Assembly: GCA_945871455.1 (NCBI GenBank)
Contig: CAMBXJ010000039.1
Span: forward strand, 1-15,936
Direction of reading: 5' to 3'
Length of the DNA stretch: 15,936 nt
Origin: Asaia bogorensis
GTDB lineage: Bacteria; Pseudomonadota; Alphaproteobacteria; Acetobacterales; Acetobacteraceae
The stretch's first letter is position 1, and each line of letters begins with the position of its first letter. The notes under the pieces were generated by a model. That model saw nothing but the letters and a program-made list of their open reading frames with translations, had not been told where the DNA came from and did not search any database. Positions 6,441-13,963 of the stretch are shown here, piece after piece. A program made the translations under genes and the position numbers.

Positions 6441-8720
6441 TCAGGTGATCAGCCGATCCACGGGCAAGCGGATTTCGGCAATGGTTCCCTCGCCCACATG
6501 GCTCACCAGGGATAGGGTGCCGCCATGCCCGGTGACCATTGCCCGGGCAATATAGAGACCAAGCCCCGCGCCCTGATACCGCCGCGACAGAGCGTTATCC
6601 AGCTGGGTGAACGGCGCGAACGCCCGCTCCAGGTCCTGTTCGGCGATGCCGATCCCGGTATCGCGTACATATAATAGCAGGCCGCCATCATCGGCGATCC
6701 GGGCACCCATCGTCACGGTGCCCCCAGCGTTGGTAAATTTGACCGCATTCGAGAGCAACTGGCTCAATGCCTGCATCAACCGCCTCTCGTCGGACCGGAT
6801 ATGCGGAAGGTTGTCGGGAAGCTCCACGACCAGGGTCAGTTCCGCGGCCTGGATCGCGGTGTCGGCTTGGCGGCCCGCGGCGCGCAGCAGACGCGATACA
6901 TCGATCTGGTCCACCGCGAGATCGAAGCGGCCCGACTCGATACGGGCGACGTCCAGGATGATGTTGATCTGATTGAGCAGGGTCCGCCCCGCATCGTTGA
7001 TCTGTTGGGCGAATTCGACCACCCGACCCGGGTCCTGCCGGCCAGCCTCCCGCGCCAACGCGTCGGAGAAACCGATCACCGCATTCAGCGGTGTGCGCAA
7101 TTCATGGCTCATCGTCGCCAGGAAACGCGATTTCGCCTGGTTCGCCGCTTCGGCCGCATCGCGGGATCGCCGGAGCTCTTCTTCCGCGGCATGCGCCTCG
7201 GTCATGTCGGTATAGGTGCTGACCCAGCCGCCATCCGGTGTCGGGTCCGAGCGCACGTCGAGGACGCGTCCGGCGCGCGTCACGAACTGGCTGTTATATG
7301 GCTGTGACCGATCCCGTTCGGCCAACGCCTGGAGCGCGGCCTGGGCGGGCGGGTCGGCCCCCCATTCGCCGCTGCGATAGAGATATTCGAACACCTCCGC
7401 GTCGGTTCTGCCAGGTTCCAGAAGGCCCTTGGGATATCCGAGCAATTCGTGAGCAGTGGGATTGCTGGCGACCAGCCGACGATCGCCGCTCCACAACAGG
7501 ACCGCGTGGCGAATATTCGCGAGCATCGTGGTCATCACTTCGGCCCGCCGGGTGATTTCGCCTTCGGCCTCGACCAACGCAGTGATGTCGGTCACCACGC
7601 TGATATGGCCGCCATCCGGCAGCGGCGCGGTGCGGACGTCGATCGCGGTGCCGTTGGGGCGGCGGCGGCGGCGAATCTGCGGCCGGGTGATGTCGTGCGC
7701 CATCTGCTGGGAGAACACGTCGGTGGCCGCCCCGGGCCCGAATTCCCCACTTGCGGCTCTGCGCCGGACGATATCGACCATGCTCTCACCGATTTGGACC
7801 GGGGCGCCGGCCATGACCTCGGAGTAGGCGCGATTGTACATGCGCAGCCGGTGGTCGGCGCCATAGACGCAAATGCCGTGCGGCACTTCCTCCAGGATCG
7901 TGTCCAGCAGGCGTGCCCGCCGTTGCGCCTCATCCTCGGCCTGGACCAGGGGGGTAACGTCGGTCACGGTGATGGTCCAGGCGCCATCGGGCAAGGGCGC
8001 CGAAACGATGTCGATGACTCGCCCGTTGCCGCAGGTGCGGCGGGTTTCCGCCGGCAAGGCGCGATTTGCGCGCTGTTCCGCCTCGACGAACCCGATCCCG
8101 TCGGCGCCCGAATACTCCTCCTGCCGCGCCATCAGGTTCAACAGATCCGGGAATAGCACGCCGGGCATCACGCGCTCGATCGGCAGCGACAGGAGTTCGG
8201 CGAAGCGCGGATTGGAAAAGATCATCGCGCCGTTGGGCCGGAACGCGGCGAGACCGATGCGCAACGTGGCCAGCGCTGCCGCGGACATCCCGGCCGCGCG
8301 CTCCGCATCGGCGCGGGCGGCGATAAGTGCGGTGGTTTCGATGGCGCTGACGACGTAGCCGCCACTGGGCAACGGCATGTTGATAAGGTCGAAACTCCGC
8401 CCCTTGTACATGCGTCGGCGCAATCGCCCGGGACGTGACCGGTCCGCGGCCATGACGGCAGCGACCTGCGTTTCCGGATCACCCGGGCCGTAGATCCCAC
8501 GCAATGCGGACGCGCGGACGGCGTCCACCACCGGCGTGCCGGGTGGAAACGCGTCAGGCGGCAGTTCCAGGGAGTTCAGGAAGGCCGGATTCATCAGCAC
8601 GATGCGCTGCTGGTCGTCAACGATCGCAATGCCGATCTGAATGACGTCAACGGCCTCGGTCAAGGGAACAAGGGGGAAATTGTTTGCGGGGTTCGTCTGA
8701 TCCCCGTCACCACCTGTCAT
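6441..8720 (-). CDS. Soluble multi-PAS sensor histidine kinase
   Basis: The 759-residue protein has four similar PAS modules, at about 21-135, 150-262, 275-385 and 395-510. Each ends in a variant of [VI]D[VI]..[AD]PLPDGG followed by T-D-[MIV]-T, pointing to internal duplication. The catalytic core follows: H-box ATMSHELRTPLN with phospho-acceptor His539, N-box QLLSNAVKF (Asn658), DTGIGI (687-692) and GAGLGLYIA (717-725). I see no transmembrane segment, signal peptide or receiver domain, so it probably senses a cytoplasmic signal such as redox state, oxygen or a small ligand, and signals to a regulator encoded elsewhere. ATG at 8720 forms an ATGA overlap with the ctaA stop. An in-frame ATG at 8882 would add 54 residues inside ctaA with no PAS similarity and is rejected. 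The PAS ligand is not evident. Confidence 0.92.
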   Translation of the reverse strand: MTGGDGDQTNPANNFPLVPLTEAVDVIQIGIAIVDDQQRIVLMNPAFLNSLELPPDAFPPGTPVVDAVRASALRGIYGPGDPETQVAAVMAADRSRPGRLRRRMYKGRSFDLINMPLPSGGYVVSAIETTALIAARADAERAAGMSAAALATLRIGLAAFRPNGAMIFSNPRFAELLSLPIERVMPGVLFPDLLNLMARQEEYSGADGIGFVEAEQRANRALPAETRRTCGNGRVIDIVSAPLPDGAWTITVTDVTPLVQAEDEAQRRARLLDTILEEVPHGICVYGADHRLRMYNRAYSEVMAGAPVQIGESMVDIVRRRAASGEFGPGAATDVFSQQMAHDITRPQIRRRRRPNGTAIDVRTAPLPDGGHISVVTDITALVEAEGEITRRAEVMTTMLANIRHAVLLWSGDRRLVASNPTAHELLGYPKGLLEPGRTDAEVFEYLYRSGEWGADPPAQAALQALAERDRSQPYNSQFVTRAGRVLDVRSDPTPDGGWVSTYTDMTEAHAAEEELRRSRDAAEAANQAKSRFLATMSHELRTPLNAVIGFSDALAREAGRQDPGRVVEFAQQINDAGRTLLNQINIILDVARIESGRFDLAVDQIDVSRLLRAAGRQADTAIQAAELTLVVELPDNLPHIRSDERRLMQALSQLLSNAVKFTNAGGTVTMGARIADDGGLLLYVRDTGIGIAEQDLERAFAPFTQLDNALSRRYQGAGLGLYIARAMVTGHGGTLSLVSHVGEGTIAEIRLPVDRLIT

Positions 8721-9847
8721 TCGGGTGAGCCGCGCTGTTGGTGACCCGGCAATGAGGCATGCAGCACGACGATGGTGGCCGTCAGCAACAGGCAAGCGCA
8801 GAGTTGGTGAGCGGTGCCGAGCAGCAGGGGGACACCGTGCAACAGGGTGATCACACCGAGGGTATATTGCACGATCAGACAAACGCCGAGCAGGATGAGC
8901 GCATTACGGAGTGGTGGAGCGGGACGGCCGCGCCAACCGACGATCACCGTCGCCAGGACGAAGATCGCGCTGATCGTGGCCAGCATCCGATGGTTGAACT
9001 GCACGGCGGTGACATTTTCAGCCAGGTTCCGCAGGAACGGCAGCGGTCCGAAATAGCCCTCCGGAAAGACCCGCCCATCCATCAACGGAAACGTATTGTA
9101 GGTCAGCCCAGCGCGTATTCCGGCGACAAAGCCGCCGGCGACGATGGTCAGCGAGATCATGACCAGCGACAGGGTCGCCAACCGTCGCAATTGCGGGGCG
9201 CGTCCGGTTGGCGCTGTCGTCGAGGTTGCCTCGGCCACTGGCGCCAGGGTTCGGCGGGCCAGGGAAAGCCCGATCCAGATCAGGCTTGCATAGAGGATCA
9301 GGGCAAGGCCGAGATGCACCACCAACCGGTAGGGGGACACGGTGGTCGCGTCCGGCAGAAACCCGGATGCCACCATGAACCACCCGACAAACGCCTGCAG
9401 GCCACCGAGCGCGAACAACGCCAGCAAACGCGGAACCAGGTGGCGATCGATCCGTCCGGTCATCCAGAGCCACACGAGCGGCACCGCGAAGGCCAGCCCC
9501 AGCACGCGCCCCCAGAACCGATGGATCCATTCCAGCCAGAAGATTCCCTTGAATTCCCGCAGTGTGAAATCGGAATTGGTCAGCGCGAACTGGGGGATTT
9601 CCCGATAAAGCGCAAACAGCCTGTCCCATTCCTGCTGAGACAGTGGCGGCAAGGCGCCAACAATGGGCGCCCATTCCATGATGGACAGGCCGGATCCAGA
9701 CAGCCTGGTGGCACCACCAAGGCCAATCATGACCAGGACCATGACCGCCAGGGTAAACAGCCAACCCGCGACCATGCGGCGGTTGCGCCGACTGGCGGCG
9801 CGATCGCTGAATGAGGCGCCGGAGAAATCGCCGACATCGAAGGGCAT
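8717..9847 (-). CDS. ctaA: Heme A synthase (Cox15/CtaA)
   Basis: This inner-membrane enzyme oxidises the C8 methyl group of heme O to a formyl group, giving heme A for aa3-type cytochrome oxidase. The 376-residue protein has about eight hydrophobic helices and the four conserved heme-ligand histidines: His109 (WLEWIHRFWGR), His178 (YRLVVHLGLAL), His286 (VQFNHRMLA) and His347 (LLGTAHQLC). GGATRLSGSGLSI (44-56) and TYNTFPLMDG (249-258) are further signatures. Length matches the proteobacterial/mitochondrial type. ATG at 9847 has AAGGG only about four bases before it. The gene heads the run ctaA-kinase-tldD; the kinase is coupled through ATGA. No heme O synthase (ctaB) or oxidase subunit is in view. 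An 18-bp palindrome lies about 90 bp upstream. Confidence 0.95.
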   Translation of the reverse strand: MPFDVGDFSGASFSDRAASRRNRRMVAGWLFTLAVMVLVMIGLGGATRLSGSGLSIMEWAPIVGALPPLSQQEWDRLFALYREIPQFALTNSDFTLREFKGIFWLEWIHRFWGRVLGLAFAVPLVWLWMTGRIDRHLVPRLLALFALGGLQAFVGWFMVASGFLPDATTVSPYRLVVHLGLALILYASLIWIGLSLARRTLAPVAEATSTTAPTGRAPQLRRLATLSLVMISLTIVAGGFVAGIRAGLTYNTFPLMDGRVFPEGYFGPLPFLRNLAENVTAVQFNHRMLATISAIFVLATVIVGWRGRPAPPLRNALILLGVCLIVQYTLGVITLLHGVPLLLGTAHQLCACLLLTATIVVLHASLPGHQQRGSPE

Positions 9848-9935
9848 GAAGCCCTTATAGAACCAAGCGTGTCGGGAAGAAACACCGCACCGTCCGCCTC
9901 CCGAATAGTTAATTCGCGCGACGACCTGTCTCCGG

Positions 9936-9953
9936 TTGATTTTGCAGAATCAA
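9936..9953. promoter_or_regulatory. 18-bp near-palindrome upstream of ctaA, candidate operator
   Basis: TTGATTTTGCAGAATCAA is palindromic at 16 of 18 positions (TTGATT and AATCAA around TGCA). It is bracketed by two copies of TCTCCGG, at 9929-9935 and 9955-9961. It lies about 90 bp before the ctaA start in the 238-bp gap between ctaA and the Bug gene, where a ctaA promoter is expected. The half-sites recall FNR/CRP boxes (TTGAT...ATCAA), but the spacing is eight bases rather than four. Confidence 0.4.
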
Positions 9954-10086
9954 ATCTCCGGTATGGTCCTGCTCAGCCGGGTCTGGGCTAACCGGAGCAC
10001 ACGCGTATCAGCCGGCGCGCGCGGAGCGCGATATCCACCCGCGATGGTCGGTGCGTGCGGTCCGGAAGGACACAGCGGGCTGGGAT

Positions 10087-11049
10087 TTATCCCCCTGATG
10101 ATGGCAACCAGGGCTCGGTGAGCCAAATCCTGGCCAAATCCGAGCGTTCTTTTTCCATGAGAGCCGACCAGGCCGGACCGTCCGTCCAGGCCGGAACGAA
10201 GCCCGCGGCATCGGCCTTCATGCGAAAGTCGGGATCCGCCACAATCGCTTTCAGCACGGCGGTAAACCGTTCCAGAACATCGGGAGGCAGACCAACCGGT
10301 GCTGCCAATCCGTGGCGGATGGCGGCCGCCAACGGCACCCCGGCCTCCTGCAACACCGGCATATCAGGCAGCATGCCGAAGCGGTTGCGGGCGGCAAGGC
10401 CTACCCCATGCAACTTGCCGTCACGCAGGGCATCGATCACATCCGACAAACCCAGTGCCGCGGCCGACACGTTGCCCGCCAGAACCGCCTGGCGCGCCGC
10501 CGCAGCCGACGGAAACGGGACGATGTTCAAACGAGTCTGCGAGACGACCTGCAGCTTCAAGGCCGCCAGATGGGGCGGACTTCCGGGTTGTGGCGTTCCC
10601 ATCGGGATCGCATCCGCGTCTTCGCTGGCTCGGCGTATGATGTCCTGGACGGATTCCAAAGGTTCGGCCGCGGGGGAAACCAGGGCAACCGGTTCCCGCA
10701 TCACCGCCCCAACGAGTGAGAGGCGCTGGGCAAGCGTGTCGCCGCCGCGATCCACCATTCGCGCGGAGAGACTGGGCGTGGTCACCCAGCCAATCGATGC
10801 GCCGCTGGGGAACGCTTCCGCAAGGACGTTTAACGCGGCCATACCGCCTTCGCCGGCGATATTGCGGATCACGAGATCCGTCAGCGGAATCTGGCGGACC
10901 AGGTGTGGCGCGAACCATCGGGCGATCCGATCGCTTCGTGACCCGACGGGCGCACCGACCATCATGACGACCCGACGATTGGCATATGCCGGGGAACTCC
11001 CGGCTCCCAAGGCCACAACGCCTGTTAGCGCCTGACGCCGGGTGATCAT
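10087..11049 (-). CDS. Bug-family tripartite tricarboxylate transporter substrate-binding protein
   Basis: These periplasmic receptors bind small carboxylates and other organic acids and deliver them to a TctAB-type membrane pair, or act as orphan sensors. The 320-residue protein starts with a likely export signal: MITRRQALTG, a twin-arginine-like motif, then a hydrophobic stretch and a cleavage site near SPAYA (about residue 23). The mature part shows the family pattern VGAPVGSRSDRIARWFAPHL, then IRNIAGEGGMAALN and a late GMLPDMPVLQEAGVP followed by GLAAPVGLPPDVLERF. ATG at 11049 lies two bases past the secF stop, so it is probably transcribed with secDF, although the functional link is unclear. 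No TctA or TctB gene is adjacent, as is common for Bug proteins. The ligand cannot be predicted. Confidence 0.9.
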   Translation of the reverse strand: MITRRQALTGVVALGAGSSPAYANRRVVMMVGAPVGSRSDRIARWFAPHLVRQIPLTDLVIRNIAGEGGMAALNVLAEAFPSGASIGWVTTPSLSARMVDRGGDTLAQRLSLVGAVMREPVALVSPAAEPLESVQDIIRRASEDADAIPMGTPQPGSPPHLAALKLQVVSQTRLNIVPFPSAAAARQAVLAGNVSAAALGLSDVIDALRDGKLHGVGLAARNRFGMLPDMPVLQEAGVPLAAAIRHGLAAPVGLPPDVLERFTAVLKAIVADPDFRMKADAAGFVPAWTDGPAWSALMEKERSDLARIWLTEPWLPSSGG

Positions 11050-11051
11050 GC

Positions 11052-12014
11052 TCAGGGCGCCGGGCTCGCCGGGGCAGCTTGCGTTGGGGCAGTGGCGGCG
11101 TCGCGGCGCAGCCGGTTTTCGCCGAGGAACAGGAGAATGGGGGCTGCGATAAAGATCGACGACGAGGTTCCAACAACGATGCCGAACAACATCACCACCG
11201 CGAAGCCGGAAATCGACTCACCTCCGAAGATGGCAAGTGGCAGACTTGCCAGGAAGATGGTGGCGGAAGTGCCCAATGTGCGGTTCAGGGTCTCGTTGAT
11301 CGACAGATCGATCAGCTCCCGCAGCGGCATGGATTTGTATTTGCGCAGGTTTTCGCGAACCCGATCATAGACCACAACTTTGTCGTTGGTGGAGTAACCC
11401 AGGATCGTCAGGATCGCCGCGACCATCACGAGGTCGAAGTCGTAGCGTGTGATGGCCAGGAAACCGACCGCCTTGGTGATGTCCAGGATCAACGTCACCA
11501 CGGCCCCGACGGCAAATTGCCATTCGAACCGGAACCAAATGTAGAACAGGATCATCAGCAGACTGACGCCGAGCGCGATCATGCCATCGCGGAACAATTC
11601 TGCCGACACGCTGGCGCCGACCGCGTCAGTGCGGACGATATTGGCTCCCGGGATGGCATTTTCCAACGCCGCGCGGACGCGGGACACAGCCTGCTGGGTG
11701 GCGGCCTCGGTCGGCTGCAGACCCAAACGAATCAGAACATCGGACGAGGTGCCGAACTGCTGGACGCCCTGCTCACCGACATTCTCCGCGGCGACGGCGG
11801 CACGGATCTTGGCGAAATCGGCAGGTCCAGGGGTACGCACTTCCATAACAACGCCACCGGAGAAATCGATCCCCAGATGCAGACCGGGATAAAAGAACAG
11901 GAAGACCGAGACGGTGGACAGGAACGCCGAGACGGCCAATCCCATGATCCGGCCGCGCATGAACTGGATGCGGGTGTTGTCGGGCGCCAGGCGAAAGATA
12001 GGTTTGATAAACAT
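11052..12014 (-). CDS. secF: Protein translocase subunit SecF
   Basis: SecF works with SecD to pull exported proteins through the SecYEG channel using the proton gradient. The 320-residue protein has a first membrane helix (about 24-42), then the diagnostic GIDFSGGVVMEV (48-59), a short periplasmic domain and a block of five further helices. That block holds FYIWFRFEWQFAVGAVV, ILGYSTNDKVVVYDRVREN and the RTLGTSATIFLASLPL segment. Length is normal for the family. ATG at 12014 begins the conserved MFIKPIFRL; a longer frame running back to 12440 lies inside secD and is rejected. The gap to the secD stop is 8 bp, and the next gene starts 2 bp after the secF stop. Confidence 0.96.
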   Translation of the reverse strand: MFIKPIFRLAPDNTRIQFMRGRIMGLAVSAFLSTVSVFLFFYPGLHLGIDFSGGVVMEVRTPGPADFAKIRAAVAAENVGEQGVQQFGTSSDVLIRLGLQPTEAATQQAVSRVRAALENAIPGANIVRTDAVGASVSAELFRDGMIALGVSLLMILFYIWFRFEWQFAVGAVVTLILDITKAVGFLAITRYDFDLVMVAAILTILGYSTNDKVVVYDRVRENLRKYKSMPLRELIDLSINETLNRTLGTSATIFLASLPLAIFGGESISGFAVVMLFGIVVGTSSSIFIAAPILLFLGENRLRRDAATAPTQAAPASPAP

Positions 12015-12022
12015 GTGCGTGC

Positions 12023-13600
12023 TCAGACCGGAAGCGTCTTGGGACGGGTCTTGATGTACCACATGGAGACCAGCAGACGGGCCAGCATCCAGTTGGTGAA
12101 CAAAGTCGTGACGATGCCAACGGTGATGGTCACGGCGAAGCCGCGCACCGGGCCCGATCCGAACGCGAACAGCATGACATGCGACAGGAAGCCCGTGGCG
12201 TTGGAGTCGAAGATGGTGCTGAAGGCGCGGGAAAATCCGTGCTCCAGGGCCGCCAGTGGTGGCCTGCCTTGGCGAAATTCCTCCCGGATGCGCTCGTTCA
12301 CCAGAATATTGGCATCGACCGCCACACCCAGGGTCAGCAGAATGCCCGCCATGCCGGGCAGGGTCAGTGTGGCTTCCAGCAGCGACATGATCGCCAGGAT
12401 CAGGATCACGTTGACGACCAGTGCCGCATTCGCGAACCAACCGAACAGACCGTAGAAGAATCCCATGAACAGGATGACCAGGACGAAGCCGGCAAAGAGC
12501 GATAGGGCTCCGGCCCTGATACTGTCAGCCCCAAGCTCGGGTCCGACGCTGCGTTCCTCCACCACGGTCAGCGGCGCTGGCAGCGCGCCGGCACGCAGCA
12601 GCACCGACAACTCATTGGCGCTGGCGGCGGTGAACGACCCACTGATCTGACCGCGGCCGGCGGTGATCGGCTCCCGGATCACCGGGGCCGAGATGACCTT
12701 GTCGTCCAGCACGATGGCAAAGCGGCGATTGACGTTGGCACGCGTGATGTCGGCGAATCGTTTGCCGCCCACCGAATTGAATACGAAGTTCACCACCCAT
12801 TCGGAGGTCTGCTGGTTGGTGCCGGCCCGCGCGTCGGTCAGGTCGGCGCCATCGACGTCAATGCGCTTGCGGACGGCGATTTTCTCCCCCGGTCGATCCT
12901 GCATCGACAGGAACTCGACCCCGGGTGGAGGCAGGCCCCCGGCGTTCGGATTGGCGTTCTCATCGACCAACCGGAAGGTCATGTGCGCGGTCTTGCCGAG
13001 CAGTTGCTTGATGCGGTTGGGGTCGTCGATACCGGGGAGTTGGACGACGATACGGCTGTCACCCTGTTGGGTAATCTGTGGTTCCACCACCCCGGTCTCG
13101 TCGATACGCCGGCGGACGATCTCAATCGATTGCTGCACGGCGCCGGTCGCGCGGGCGGTCATAGCCGCCTGGGATAGCGTCATCGTGATCGTGCCGTCCG
13201 GGGTGGACGCAATCGCCAGGTCGGGGGTGTTGTTGGGACCGGTCGGACTGATCAGAGGACGCAATGCGGCCACGGCGGCTTCGGTCTTGGTGGCATCACG
13301 CAGGCGCAGCAGCACCCGGTTCTGATCTGGTTGAGGCTCCAGGACCGAATAGAATATCTGCCCTGGCCGCAGCGCCTGCCGGATCCCGTCCACCAGGCTT
13401 TCCAGCTTTTCCTTCGTCACGGCCTTCATGTCGACTTCCAGCAGCAGATAGCTGCCGCCACGCAGGTCGAGGCCGAGATTCACGGTGCGCCAGGGAATCC
13501 ATGACGCGGGCGCTGGAAACAGGTTGGGAAGACACAGCAGCAGCCCGAGAAGGCATGCGCCGAGGATCGCGGCGGTCTTCAGGCGGCTGAAATACATCAT
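12023..13600 (-). CDS. secD: Protein translocase subunit SecD
   Basis: SecD is the larger partner of SecF in the proton-driven export complex, with a big periplasmic domain that handles emerging preproteins. From ATG at 13600 it has 525 residues. There is an N-terminal helix, then NLGLDLRGGSYLLLEVD (41-57) with the DLRGG signature, a long periplasmic part including QQSIEIVRRRIDETGV and RIVVQLPGIDD, and a C-terminal membrane block with GILLTLGVAVDANILVNERIREEF. The start is uncertain. AGGAG sits one base before an in-frame GTG at 13615 (too close) and 16 bases before ATG at 13600 (too far); ATG at 13597 is also possible. No yajC lies upstream, where many bacteria have it. secF follows after 8 bp. 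Confidence 0.96.
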   Translation of the reverse strand: MMYFSRLKTAAILGACLLGLLLCLPNLFPAPASWIPWRTVNLGLDLRGGSYLLLEVDMKAVTKEKLESLVDGIRQALRPGQIFYSVLEPQPDQNRVLLRLRDATKTEAAVAALRPLISPTGPNNTPDLAIASTPDGTITMTLSQAAMTARATGAVQQSIEIVRRRIDETGVVEPQITQQGDSRIVVQLPGIDDPNRIKQLLGKTAHMTFRLVDENANPNAGGLPPPGVEFLSMQDRPGEKIAVRKRIDVDGADLTDARAGTNQQTSEWVVNFVFNSVGGKRFADITRANVNRRFAIVLDDKVISAPVIREPITAGRGQISGSFTAASANELSVLLRAGALPAPLTVVEERSVGPELGADSIRAGALSLFAGFVLVILFMGFFYGLFGWFANAALVVNVILILAIMSLLEATLTLPGMAGILLTLGVAVDANILVNERIREEFRQGRPPLAALEHGFSRAFSTIFDSNATGFLSHVMLFAFGSGPVRGFAVTITVGIVTTLFTNWMLARLLVSMWYIKTRPKTLPV

Positions 13601-13963
13601 GGGCGGTTGAGCCACGCTCCTGGAGGGTCACACCGGGACGGCCCGCTCCGCTTGCGTGCGGAACAGGTCCAGCCGGTTCGGCCCCTATGCGCTGGGGCTT
13701 GCCAGCTTGTCCAGTCCCTCCGCAAGTCCCGATGGCGGATTGCAATTAATCGGGGGCCGGTCACGTGGTCGGTTCTCGGGTCGGAAGCCCAAAAACCGTT
13801 GGGGCCGATCCTGGTAGGCAGGCCAGACATCCGGGTTCAACAGGCGAGGCGGGCGGCTCTCGCGCTGGAGCGCTCATATCCCTGGGAATAAAGCGTAGAA
13901 AGGGAATCTTCGCCAGCCAAGGTTCTATGAACGGTGCGACCATCCACGCCCGGCGATCCCGCC
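13601..13963. other. Intergenic region between the M3 peptidase and secD, no gene seen
   Basis: About 360 bp lie between the M3 peptidase stop and secD. Only shadow-like frames are present, none with a recognisable product, and there is no YajC homologue. A short AT-rich patch (GATTAATTGCAATC read on the minus strand, near 13740-13753) could be part of a secD promoter. I could not define -35 and -10 boxes, nor a clear terminator for the upstream gene. Confidence 0.5.

Noticed and set aside
8721..8882. N-terminal extension of the histidine kinase to an ATG at 8882
   Set aside because: It lies wholly within the ctaA coding sequence and adds non-PAS, Arg/His-rich residues. ATG at 8720 gives the ATGA overlap.
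9936..9953. FNR/Anr box upstream of ctaA
   Set aside because: The half-sites TTGAT and ATCAA are present, but the gap is eight bases instead of four, so it is listed only as a generic candidate operator.
9936..10121. Plus-strand 61-codon frame between ctaA and the Bug gene
   Set aside because: It begins at the palindrome, has no ribosome binding site, runs into the Bug gene, and shows no family features.
12015..12440. Extended SecF frame to 12440
   Set aside because: It lies inside secD out of frame; SecF family sequence begins at MFIKPIF, position 12014.
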